Shown here piece after piece: positions 33,804 to 42,156 of a stretch of DNA of 64,000 nucleotides. Origin of the DNA: Ohtaekwangia sp. (GTDB lineage: Bacteria > Bacteroidota > Bacteroidia > Cytophagales > Cyclobacteriaceae). Below the pieces are notes generated by a model. It did not search any database. It was not told the origin of the DNA and saw nothing but the letters and a program-made list of their open reading frames with translations. How positions within the stretch are numbered: position 1 is the first letter of the stretch; every line of letters begins with the position of its first letter. The stretch is from contig JAJNPV010000042.1 in the NCBI GenBank assembly GCA_021155195.1, positions 496,001-560,000 on the forward strand. Reading direction: 5' to 3'. Made by a program: the position numbers and the translations under genes.

Positions 33804-34635
33804 AATAGATTCCGTTTGCGTTAAAATTAACTTCTTTCCATTCGTTACCCGTAAGGATACTCAACTTTTTAAATCCACTTTGAATAAGTATTTGAGCGGT
33901 CGATTCAAATTCGCTTATGAGTTGACTTGGATGATGGGCATCTGAACTAAGTGTAATTGGAATGTTGGATGCTTTTAGTAACTGAAGTATCCATGGGCTG
34001 GGGTAGGGAGTCTTTGATTTCTTTTGATAAAGACCGCGTGTATTCACTTCTACAATTACACCCGAAGTTTTAATTATTTCAATTGTCTTTTTTATTTCTT
34101 GCTGATACCAGGGTTCATCTTCCGTGAAAAATTTAGAATCCTGATTTTGGATTTTCATTTTATCCATATGCCCTAAAATAGTAGGTGGCGATTCTTTTAA
34201 CATCTGGCGGGTTAGTTCAAAGTACCGACCCCAGGCTGCCCGAAAGTTATTGTTAAAAATCGATTTTAGCCCATCTAAAAATAAAGTATGGATTCCATCA
34301 ACTTCCCAGTGTGTTCCATCTGGAAATGTATCTGCAAAATGAACTGAGCCTATCGTATAATCCGGCTGTGTAAAGTCAGAAGGACCAATCAGGTTCGGAA
34401 CGTAATCCACTTCAAGCCCTGAATAAATTTCAATTGAGGTTTCCGTATTCTTAAGTTTTTCAATTTCCTTCAAGTAAGCGGGAAGCATTTCTTGTTTCAT
34501 TGCCCAAGGAGAACTGAATGGGAGCGGAGCATGAGAAGAGAAACCGATACTTTTAACCTGATCTCTGTGTAAGAAATCTTTAAAGGAACCTTTACCGTCA
34601 CAATAATGAGTATGGGTATGGTAGTTGGCCCACAT
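33796..34635 (-). CDS. PHP-domain phosphatase (histidinol-phosphatase-like)
   Basis: The 279-residue PHP-fold protein has metal motifs HTHTH (His6, His8, His10), GLEVDY, the YTIGSVHF segment, LGHMDKMK and SSDAHHPSQL. This is the set seen in HisK-type histidinol-phosphate phosphatases, which use a trinuclear metal site. The start lies two bases after the FAD oxidoreductase stop and the end overlaps the permease gene. No histidine genes are nearby, so a different phosphomonoester, such as a phosphorylated product of phosphonate breakdown, is plausible. That substrate is inferred only from context. Confidence 0.82.
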   Translation of the reverse strand: MWANYHTHTHYCDGKGSFKDFLHRDQVKSIGFSSHAPLPFSSPWAMKQEMLPAYLKEIEKLKNTETSIEIYSGLEVDYVPNLIGPSDFTQPDYTIGSVHFADTFPDGTHWEVDGIHTLFLDGLKSIFNNNFRAAWGRYFELTRQMLKESPPTILGHMDKMKIQNQDSKFFTEDEPWYQQEIKKTIEIIKTSGVIVEVNTRGLYQKKSKTPYPSPWILQLLKASNIPITLSSDAHHPSQLISEFESTAQILIQSGFKKLSILTGNEWKEVNFNANGIYFE

Positions 34636-34637
34636 AA

Positions 34638-35801
34638 TTATCGGCTTTCAAAAATTTGTTGAATGCTTTTCTTTGCATACCCACCAGAAGAAGTCATTCC
34701 CTTGCCTCCAATGGCTGTGCGAATGTGAATTTTGTTTTCAATATCAATCTCAACAACATCTTTGTCGGGATGTTGTGCGTAAAAACCAGCCCAACTGCTG
34801 GCGATTTGCAGGTTCGGTATTTGAACGATGCGGGCAGCTTCCTTCAGCATAACAGTGTTGATTTCCTGATTAAGTTCAAAGCCTAGTTTTTCAATCTGAT
34901 CGACAGGTGCATACTCATGCGAATCGCCAATGATGATTGAGTTATCAATTGCTTTCTTAAATAAAATATGAATTCCCCACTTTTTCAATTCTTGCAAATG
35001 ATCGGGAGTCGAGATTTTAGAATAAGAAGGGCAGTCATAAAAAGACTCATATCTTCTAATAGTAAGTCCGGTTAAAACATTTCCTTCTAAATCAATATCC
35101 GGGTAAGGGATGGTTCTCATCATATTTAATTTACTCACCACAATTCCGCTGTTTCGAAAGATACTGGTAAATAAAGTACTGAACTCATGCCCATTACAAA
35201 TTATTACTTTGTCGGATGTGTAGATATCACCTTTATTGGTTGTAATTTTTACGTTGTCCTTTATAACCTCACATCCCCAAACGCTTGTATTAGGCTGATA
35301 GCGTAACGTTTGAAATTTTCGGGTGGCATAAAAGAGAAGTTTGTAGATCAATGTGTTTGGCTCGGCACTTACCTCTTGCGGAAAGTAAAGTCCTGCTTTG
35401 CAATAACTTGACAACAAGGCGGGCCATTTGGCTAAGCATTGTGCTTTACTGAGCAAGTGTGCTTCGTAGCCACGTTCATCCATTCGGTGTTTAAGTTCGT
35501 GGATAAGTTGTTGTTCATCGTCATCAGAAGCAATGTAGATGCTTCCATTCTGCCTGATTGAAATATCAAATTCACTTTGAATTTTCTTATATAGTTTGGT
35601 GCTGTATACTCCATGTTCAAACCATTCATTTGCCATACCTGACGGCACAATCTGGCCAAAATTTCGAACGGTGGCATTTACTGGAAAAGCATCCTTTTCC
35701 AAAAGCAAAACCTTTTTATCTAGTTCGGCAGCGTGATATGCATGAAAAGTTCCCAACACCCCGGCTCCTACAACTATTAAATCGTAATGATTAGAATCCA
35801 T
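34638..35801 (-). CDS. FAD-dependent oxidoreductase, aminophosphonate oxidase type (TIGR03364)
   Basis: The 387-residue protein is a DAO-fold flavoenzyme with a dinucleotide motif GAGVLG (12-17), the first-strand Glu of VLLLEKD, and the NFGQIVPSGMA stretch after it. It ends with GGKGMTSSGGYAKK near the FAD site. The DAO superfamily oxidises amines and amino acids. This clade is known to occur next to TIGR03351 phosphonatase-like enzymes and was proposed to deaminate 2-aminoethylphosphonate derivatives. Here the two share a locus, so it would feed the HAD hydrolase with an aldehyde. Second gene of the operon after the XRE-cupin regulator. Exact substrate (hydroxylated or N-methylated aminoethylphosphonate) is open. 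Confidence 0.83.
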   Translation of the reverse strand: MDSNHYDLIVVGAGVLGTFHAYHAAELDKKVLLLEKDAFPVNATVRNFGQIVPSGMANEWFEHGVYSTKLYKKIQSEFDISIRQNGSIYIASDDDEQQLIHELKHRMDERGYEAHLLSKAQCLAKWPALLSSYCKAGLYFPQEVSAEPNTLIYKLLFYATRKFQTLRYQPNTSVWGCEVIKDNVKITTNKGDIYTSDKVIICNGHEFSTLFTSIFRNSGIVVSKLNMMRTIPYPDIDLEGNVLTGLTIRRYESFYDCPSYSKISTPDHLQELKKWGIHILFKKAIDNSIIIGDSHEYAPVDQIEKLGFELNQEINTVMLKEAARIVQIPNLQIASSWAGFYAQHPDKDVVEIDIENKIHIRTAIGGKGMTSSGGYAKKSIQQIFESR

Positions 35802-35858
35802 ATTTTTCTGATTGGCTGCAAAATGAAAATTTTATAATTCATAACAAGTGGATTGTAT

Positions 35859-36431
35859 TTATTTTGTTGTTAAGAAGTAAATCACAAGCATATTTACTTT
35901 TTTTCTAAATCCATTTGTTGGGTAATGAGGTTTGGTCGCATCAAAGTAAAGGGCATCACCTTCTTCTAATAAAATCTGTTCACCATCAATATAGTATTGA
36001 CACTTACCAGTTAGTATATATTTGAATTCAAACCCATCGGTAGTAGTGGGCAAACTTTTGGCTCCGGGGACTACAGATAACAGCACGATCTCCATCATAC
36101 TGTTCATTATAGATTGACTTAGAATGAATTGATATTCAAAACCAGGCCGATCTTCTTTTTGAATCATTTGATTGTCTTCCTTTTTTATGTGTAGATAATT
36201 TTTTCCGTTCAGCATCACCATGTTGTCAAAAAAATCTTTGGCATTCATTTCTAATCCATTGATCAACTTGAAGAAAACTGGCAACGAAGGAATGGTTCTA
36301 GAGTTTTCTATTTTTGAGAGAAGCCCTTTGGTTACGTGCGAGCGTTCGCTAAGCACTTGCAAGGTCAGACCACGTTCCTTGCGTAACGACTTGATTCTTT
36401 TGCCGATCCGACTTATGAGTTCATCTTCCAT
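35859..36431 (-). CDS. XRE-family regulator with cupin sensor domain
   Basis: The 190-residue protein has a Cro/XRE helix-turn-helix (about 9-62; LRKERGLTLQVLSERSHVTKG and LLSKIENSRTIPSL) and a C-terminal cupin (about 115-188; EFKYILTGKCQYYIDGEQI and LEEGDALYFDATKPHYPTN). Such proteins sense a small ligand in the cupin and repress catabolic genes. It leads the minus-strand operon with the FAD oxidoreductase, phosphatase and permease, and is divergent from susC. The perfect palindrome at 36490 lies 59 bases upstream of its start and is the natural candidate for its own operator. Confidence 0.9.
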   Translation of the reverse strand: MEDELISRIGKRIKSLRKERGLTLQVLSERSHVTKGLLSKIENSRTIPSLPVFFKLINGLEMNAKDFFDNMVMLNGKNYLHIKKEDNQMIQKEDRPGFEYQFILSQSIMNSMMEIVLLSVVPGAKSLPTTTDGFEFKYILTGKCQYYIDGEQILLEEGDALYFDATKPHYPTNGFRKKVNMLVIYFLTTK

Positions 36432-36489
36432 AGTAGTTTTTGTTTCCTATTTGGAAACTTTTCAGATCAAATGAAAGGGTTAGATCACT

Positions 36490-36508
36490 TGTTAACACAG
36501 AGTTAACA
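36490..36508. promoter_or_regulatory. Perfect operator-like palindrome, copy B
   Basis: TGTTAAC-N5-GTTAACA (spacer ACAGA), identical in all 14 defined bases and in spacer length to the copy at 31924. It lies in the divergent gap between the XRE-cupin regulator and susC, so one bound protein could control both directions. Confidence 0.75.
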
Positions 36509-36595
36509 GATATTCTCAGTCAATGCTGACTTTTTGAATGTTTCATCTTACTCAATTTATCCCAACATTATCAATAGTTAAATAATGGGCATTTC

Positions 36596-36614
36596 AATTA
36601 ACCGATCATTAACA
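36596..36614. promoter_or_regulatory. Degenerate operator-like palindrome, copy C, in the susC promoter region
   Basis: AATTAAC-N5-ATTAACA matches the perfect palindrome in 11 of 14 bases with the same 5-base spacer, 70 bases upstream of the susC start and 106 bases from copy B. Two sites in one intergenic gap would allow cooperative binding or looping. Confidence 0.5.
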
Positions 36615-36684
36615 TGGCACTAAAGTTATCGTCAATTGAATTTTGAAGTTTTGCGGTGGAACTAAACCAAACAACTAACCACTT

Positions 36685-39600
36685 ATGAAAAAACTTCTAC
36701 TCCTTTTAAAGAGAAGAAACACAGTAAAGCAGATTAGAACAGCTTTATTGTTGATGACCGGGCTTTTCGTTGCTCAGCTTGCAATGGCCCAGGTACAGGT
36801 TTCCGGAAGAGTGCTTTCCGGAGAAGATCAAAGTCCGATACCCGGAGTGAATGTCCTGGTAAAGGGATCAACCAATGGAACGATTACGGATGTAAATGGA
36901 GATTACTCAATTACAGTGAGTAATAGAACTGACATTCTCGTGTTTTCTTTTGTAGGATTTGTTTCTCAGGAAATTGCTATAAACGGAAATACAACAGTTA
37001 ATGTGACTTTGAATTCAGATGCGAAGCAACTTTCTGAAGTAGTAGTAACTGCGTTAGGCATTCAAAAGGAGAAGAAGGCGCTTGGATATGCCGTACAGAG
37101 TGTTACCAGTGAAAATCTTACTACAGCTCGAGAAACAAATGTTGTAAATCAATTAGCTGGTAAAATTGCTGGTGTAACTGTGGTTGGAAGTCCTTCAGGG
37201 ATTGGTGGTTCCTCACGAGTTTCGATTCGTGGTGAGCGCTCTGTGGATTTAAATAAAAATCAGCCACTCTATGTAATTGATGGTGTTCCAATTTCAAATG
37301 GCATTACTGGAGGATCTGGTCGTAACAACTTGGAAGTTGATTTCGGAAACGGAGCAAGTTTTGTGAATTCAGATGATATTGAATCAATGACTGTACTTAA
37401 AGGTGCTGCTGCCGCTGCTTTGTATGGTTCGCGCGCAGCAAACGGAGTTATTGTTATTAAAACAAAGTCAGGAAAGGGCTCTAAGGGTTTAGGTGTTGAG
37501 ATTAATTCTAACACAACTTTTGAATCTGTATTGAGGCTTCCCGATTATCAAAATGTATATGGACAAGGAAATGGTAATGGTGGAGACTTTGCCTTTGTTA
37601 ATGGAGGAGGGGCCGGGTTGACTGATGGTGTTGACGAGAGTTGGGGGCCGGCTTTCAATGGTCAGTTATACCCGCAGTATAATTCACCCAGAACATTAAA
37701 TGGTCAAGCAATTCCATTTAGAGGGGGTGACTTAAATGCTCCAGCGGGAAGTGTAATTACTCCTACCCCCTGGGTTAACGATGCAAATGGTATCGAAAAC
37801 TTTTTCCAAACAGGAAGAACTTTAACAAACAATGTAGCATTAGTTGGAGCTAATGAACTGGGTGACTTTAGATTATCTTATACGAGCCTCGATCAAACAG
37901 GTACAGTTCCTAATACTGATTTGAGAAGGAATACTGTTTCTTTTGGTGGTGGATACAATCTTTCACCAAAATTCGCAGCGAGGGCTTTTGTTAGTTATAT
38001 CAAGAGTGAAAGTGATAATAGACCATCAATCAGTTATGGAACTGAAAATATTATGTATCTCTTTAACTGTTGGCTTCCTCGATCTGTAAATGTTGCTGAT
38101 CTTCAAAATTATTGGATGCCAGGACTGCAGGATTTACGGCAATTCAATTTCAATTATAATTACCACGACAATCCTTATTTTACTGTTTTTGAAAATACGA
38201 ATGGACAGAATGTGGATAGGGTAATTGGAAATATTTCTTTGAAGTATGACTTTACAAGTTGGTTAAGCTTACAACTTCGCACCGCTACAGACTTTGCCAG
38301 CGAACGAAGACAATATCGCAGAGCATTTAGTACACAACGTTTCCCATTTGGGCAGTATCGCGAAGCAAAGGTTGTTACCGAAGAAAGAAACTCTGATTTT
38401 CTATTAACTTTTAACAAGGAGATTGTTCCTTCAACCCTTACATTAACGGCATCAGTGGGTGGAAATCAATTGGATCAAAAATCAGAATACCTTGAAATAA
38501 ATGCTCCTCAATTAAATATTCCAGGCATTTATAACCTCACCAACTTTAGAGCACCACTACAAAGTTCACAAACGGATGTGCGCAAAAGTATTAATAGCTT
38601 ATACACCTCTGTTCAGGTGGGATACAAAAATATTTTGTTTCTAGATCTTTCAGCCAGAAATGACTGGTCGAGTGCGCTTACCTTGCCTCAGGCATTAAAG
38701 GATGCTGGTATTGGTACTGAGGATAACTCATACTTTTATTCTTCGGCTGCAATAAGTGCTGTCATTTCAGACATGTTTCAAGGTCCTGAATTCCTTTCTT
38801 TTGCAAAACTGAGAGGTAGTATAGCACAAGTAGGTAATGATACAGATGCATTCACCTTTACTCAAGCTTATAATCCCGGTGATCCTTTTGGTAATTCGCA
38901 AGTTTATGGTGAAACAGATCGTCTGGCAAACTTTAGCCTTAAGCCAGAAATTAGTACGTCTTATGAGGCTGGCGTTGATTTAAAGTTCTTTAAAAATAGA
39001 ATAGGATTAGACGTAACGTATTACCACACAATTACAAAGAATCAAATTTTAAATATTCCCCTTTCAATAACAAGCGGATACAACAGCCGTGCTATTAATG
39101 CAGGAGAGATTAAAAATTATGGCGTAGAGATTATGCTTAATACCATTCCCGTGAAATTAGGAAATGGATTTCAATGGAATTTAGATGTTAATTTCTCGAG
39201 CAATAGAAGCGAGGTTGTTTCTTTATCAGATGGTTTAACCAACTTTGTGATGGCAAGTCGAAGGGTTAGTATTGAAGCGCGCGTGGGCGAACGTATGGGC
39301 GATATGTATGGAATTGGATTTGCAAGAGTTCAAAATGCAGATCCAGCTAAACCATATTATAGTGCCAATGGTCAGTTTGTTGGTGAAATGGTGTTTGATT
39401 CTCAAGGTCGTCCCATTCGTACAACAGATCGTATAAAACTCGGAAATTATAATCCTGATTGGATGGCGGGTATCAGTAACACATTCACTTTTAAAGGAAT
39501 TAAAGTAAGTGCATTGTTTGATATTCGTCAAGGTGGAGAAGTGTATTCTGAAACACAAACTGTAGGGCGCGAAGGCGGTATAATTACAGAAACATTAGAA

Positions 39601-40053
39601 GGGCGAGAGAGCGGTTATTATCCTCAGGCATCCGTAACTACTGATCCTCAGCTTCTCAATGCACCAGCAGGAACTTATGTTATTGGTGATGGTGTGGTAT
39701 CTAATGGAGACGGTACATTTAGTGTAAATGAGAGAAGAGTTTTACCACGTCAATGGCATACTGCCTGGACTGGTGGAAGAAATATTGCTGAAGGAGCTAC
39801 GTTTGATGCCTCTTTTGTAAAACTTCGCGAAGTACAGGTTGGTTATACTTTCCCTGATAAGTTTTTTACTAAAACACCTTTCCGCAGTGTAAGTATTGCT
39901 TTTGTTGGAAGAAATCTTGCACTATGGACTGATGTGCCGCATATCGATCCTGAAGTAATGTCCTATACCGGAGGAACTGCACTACCTGGAATCGAGTATA
40001 TATCAATTCCATCTTCAAGAAGTTATGGTGTTAACATTGGACTTAAGTTTTGA
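36685..40053 (+). CDS. SusC/RagA-type TonB-linked outer-membrane transporter
   Basis: The 1122-residue protein has a signal peptide cleaved near A35 (LAMAQ) and a carboxypeptidase-regulatory-like domain (about 38-115, PIPGVNVLVKGSTNGTITD). The TonB box and plug follow (about 118-260, EVVVTALGIQKEKKALGYAVQSV in two parts, SVSIRG-type SRVSIRGERS, AALYGSRAANGVIVIKTK), then a 22-strand barrel ending in an aromatic-rich strand (SYGVNIGLKF). SusC proteins import ligands delivered by their SusD lid using TonB energy. No glycan-degrading enzyme lies beside it. The neighbours are phosphonate and phosphatase genes, so a phosphonate- or phosphate-bearing ligand is inferred. Confidence 0.93.
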   Translation: MKKLLLLLKRRNTVKQIRTALLLMTGLFVAQLAMAQVQVSGRVLSGEDQSPIPGVNVLVKGSTNGTITDVNGDYSITVSNRTDILVFSFVGFVSQEIAINGNTTVNVTLNSDAKQLSEVVVTALGIQKEKKALGYAVQSVTSENLTTARETNVVNQLAGKIAGVTVVGSPSGIGGSSRVSIRGERSVDLNKNQPLYVIDGVPISNGITGGSGRNNLEVDFGNGASFVNSDDIESMTVLKGAAAAALYGSRAANGVIVIKTKSGKGSKGLGVEINSNTTFESVLRLPDYQNVYGQGNGNGGDFAFVNGGGAGLTDGVDESWGPAFNGQLYPQYNSPRTLNGQAIPFRGGDLNAPAGSVITPTPWVNDANGIENFFQTGRTLTNNVALVGANELGDFRLSYTSLDQTGTVPNTDLRRNTVSFGGGYNLSPKFAARAFVSYIKSESDNRPSISYGTENIMYLFNCWLPRSVNVADLQNYWMPGLQDLRQFNFNYNYHDNPYFTVFENTNGQNVDRVIGNISLKYDFTSWLSLQLRTATDFASERRQYRRAFSTQRFPFGQYREAKVVTEERNSDFLLTFNKEIVPSTLTLTASVGGNQLDQKSEYLEINAPQLNIPGIYNLTNFRAPLQSSQTDVRKSINSLYTSVQVGYKNILFLDLSARNDWSSALTLPQALKDAGIGTEDNSYFYSSAAISAVISDMFQGPEFLSFAKLRGSIAQVGNDTDAFTFTQAYNPGDPFGNSQVYGETDRLANFSLKPEISTSYEAGVDLKFFKNRIGLDVTYYHTITKNQILNIPLSITSGYNSRAINAGEIKNYGVEIMLNTIPVKLGNGFQWNLDVNFSSNRSEVVSLSDGLTNFVMASRRVSIEARVGERMGDMYGIGFARVQNADPAKPYYSANGQFVGEMVFDSQGRPIRTTDRIKLGNYNPDWMAGISNTFTFKGIKVSALFDIRQGGEVYSETQTVGREGGIITETLEGRESGYYPQASVTTDPQLLNAPAGTYVIGDGVVSNGDGTFSVNERRVLPRQWHTAWTGGRNIAEGATFDASFVKLREVQVGYTFPDKFFTKTPFRSVSIAFVGRNLALWTDVPHIDPEVMSYTGGTALPGIEYISIPSSRSYGVNIGLKF

Positions 40054-40086
40054 ACTAATAGTCCATCACTTTCAAAAGAATAAAAA

Positions 40087-41631
40087 ATGAAAAATATGAA
40101 TAGCATTAAAAAAATCGCACTTGTCTTTGCAGTAATGCTGGGCTTTACAGCATGCGACAAGGATTTTGAAGAGATTAATTCAAATTTAAATGTTCCTACA
40201 TCAGTGCCTCCTGATCTTCTGTTATCTGGTGTAATCCGGAATATGATAAATAATCAAGTGGGTGAGGCATGGGGTATTGGAAACATTGTTGTTCAGCATA
40301 CTGCAAAAATCCAATTCGTTAATGAAGACAGATATCAATGGAATGAACAGAATGGAATTTGGAATACGGTTTACGGTAATATGAGAAACCTCCAAAACAT
40401 AATTGATTTTGCAGAGAAATCTACTCCCGTTCAAAATAACTATCTGGGAGTAGCTTTGGTAATGAAGTCATGGATGTTTTCTTTAGCTACTGATGCATAC
40501 GGTGACATACCTTATTCTGAAGCTGTAAAGGGAAAAACAAATGGTATCTATCTCACTGTATATGACACGCAAGAGTCAATCTATGATGGAATTTTGGCAG
40601 ATCTTAAAAGAGCAAATGAACTATTGGGCACAAGCGCAGAAGCTATCGCTGGAGATTTAATTTACGGTGGTGGTACTAGTTCGGTTATTAAGTGGCGCAA
40701 ACTAGCTAATTCACTGCGTTTGCGTTACTTGATGAGAATTTCTAATAAAAGAAATGTTAGTGCTGATATGCAGGAAATTCTAAGTAATCCAACACAAAAT
40801 CCAATCTTTGAAGGCAATCAGGATAATGCAGTTTTAATTTACCAAGCGGCTGCACCAAACCAATGGCCATTATATACCACCCGTGTAGGTTCGTTTGATG
40901 AATTTAGATTAAGTAAAACATTGGGAGATGTATTAGCTTCTTATAATGATCCAAGATTAGCTGTGTTTGCCCGCCCCACTCAAAACTCAGTAGTTGCAGG
41001 CACTCCATTAATTGCTGGAATTCCAAACGGATTGGAAGACACTCAGGCACTTAGTTATAATGGTGGTCCCCAAAATGTTTCAAGAGTTGGGTATACGTTT
41101 GCTTGCCTGGTATGTAACGATAATGGTCAGGCACCACCTGTTGCAAATGCATCAAGAGGTTTGTTGATGACGTATTCTGAACTTCAATTTGTTTTGGCTG
41201 AAGCCAGAGAAAAGAATTTGATTTCAACAGGAGCTGCCGATGTATATTATACCAACGGCATCAATTCAAACCTTGATTATTATAGAAGTATTGTTCCGGC
41301 TAGTTATGGAATTGACCTAACTCTTCCTGCTGATTATTTTACACAAACTGCAGTTGCTTATGCAGGAACTACATCTGAAAAGCTAACTAAAATTGCAACG
41401 CAAAAATGGATTGCTTTATTTTTCAATGGATTAGAAGCTTGGTTTGACTGGCGCAGATCAGGCCTACCAGTCTTAACCCCTGGTGCAAGTAATTTGAATA
41501 ATAACTTAATTCCCATTAGGTATATATACCCATTATCTGAACAATCACTCAACGCCACTAACCGAGCCTCTGCCGTTTCGCGTCAAGGCAGTGATGATAT
41601 TAATACACCAGTTTGGTGGGATAAAAATTAG
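40087..41631 (+). CDS. SusD/RagB-type surface lipoprotein
   Basis: The 514-residue protein has a lipoprotein signal with lipobox Cys at C23 (LGFTAC) followed by acidic residues (DKDFEE) for surface export. It belongs to the SusD-like_2 group: NSNLNVPTSVPPDLLLSGVI, NLQNIIDFAEKS, KSWMFSLATDAYGDIPYSEA (TPR helix), the YDTQESIYDGILADLKRANE helix and the closing FDWRRSGLP and IRYIYPLSEQSLN motifs. It forms the lid of the SusC transporter encoded 33 bases upstream and captures the ligand at the surface. Co-transcribed with susC and probably with the small ORF after it, up to the terminator at 42085. Confidence 0.93.
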   Translation: MKNMNSIKKIALVFAVMLGFTACDKDFEEINSNLNVPTSVPPDLLLSGVIRNMINNQVGEAWGIGNIVVQHTAKIQFVNEDRYQWNEQNGIWNTVYGNMRNLQNIIDFAEKSTPVQNNYLGVALVMKSWMFSLATDAYGDIPYSEAVKGKTNGIYLTVYDTQESIYDGILADLKRANELLGTSAEAIAGDLIYGGGTSSVIKWRKLANSLRLRYLMRISNKRNVSADMQEILSNPTQNPIFEGNQDNAVLIYQAAAPNQWPLYTTRVGSFDEFRLSKTLGDVLASYNDPRLAVFARPTQNSVVAGTPLIAGIPNGLEDTQALSYNGGPQNVSRVGYTFACLVCNDNGQAPPVANASRGLLMTYSELQFVLAEAREKNLISTGAADVYYTNGINSNLDYYRSIVPASYGIDLTLPADYFTQTAVAYAGTTSEKLTKIATQKWIALFFNGLEAWFDWRRSGLPVLTPGASNLNNNLIPIRYIYPLSEQSLNATNRASAVSRQGSDDINTPVWWDKN

Positions 41632-41724
41632 ATTGTTTAAATAAATTGAACAAGAAAATATGAAAAGATTAATTGGAATTTTCGTACTGTTCACCACATT
41701 TGTTTAACATCTTCATCATTCAGA

Positions 41725-42063
41725 ATGATTGATAGTGTTGCGGAACCGTTGTTTACTTGTAATCCCCCAACACTTTCGTTTTACGATCCATCTACTGGTT
41801 CTTTAGTATCGGGTTCACTTTGTAGGTTTATTACATATGAGGTTGTGCCTTCAGGAACACTTAATGCTGTAGTTACCTCAATTTCAGGTGGAACTCTTGA
41901 GAGTAAAAATGGATGTGATTTACCAGGTTGTGTTTGGAGAATAAGACCCTCAACAACCAATGGAATGACTATACAAATCTATGGTCAATGCTACATTGGA
42001 GGTCAGCTTGTCAACTCAGCAATCATGACATATAATTATGCTGTTAATATTTGTCCAAAATAA
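41725..42063 (+). CDS. Third susCD-operon protein, probably frameshifted small lipoprotein
   Basis: The 112-residue frame has four Cys and a beta-rich pattern (SLCRFITYEVVPSGTLNAVVTS, GCDLPGCVWRIRPS) with no family I recognise. The ATG at 41725 has no good ribosome site. A separate start at 41660, preceded by a purine-rich stretch, encodes a signal-like peptide (MKRLIGIFVLFTTF) that meets a stop at 41705. One base added near the T-run at 41699 would join it to the 41725 frame through a Cys (CLTSSSSFRM). The gene is therefore either a lipoprotein interrupted by a recent one-base deletion, a sequencing error, or a shorter protein. Similar third genes in sus operons encode surface ligand-binding proteins. 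Confidence 0.5.
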   Translation: MIDSVAEPLFTCNPPTLSFYDPSTGSLVSGSLCRFITYEVVPSGTLNAVVTSISGGTLESKNGCDLPGCVWRIRPSTTNGMTIQIYGQCYIGGQLVNSAIMTYNYAVNICPK

Positions 42064-42084
42064 TTGCGGTTTAATTGTTTTTTA

Positions 42085-42113
42085 TCCGGGGCCGAAAGGC
42101 CTCGGACTTTTTT
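42085..42113 (+). terminator. Strong intrinsic terminator after the susCD operon
   Basis: TCCGGGGCC and GGCCTCGGA pair over 9 bases (one G-T pair) around a GAAA tetraloop, followed by C and six T. It ends the susC-susD-small gene unit and separates it from the phosphatase genes. Confidence 0.93.
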
Positions 42114-42156
42114 AACCAGGTTTATATTAAATTACATTCACTCTTAAATTCATTCT

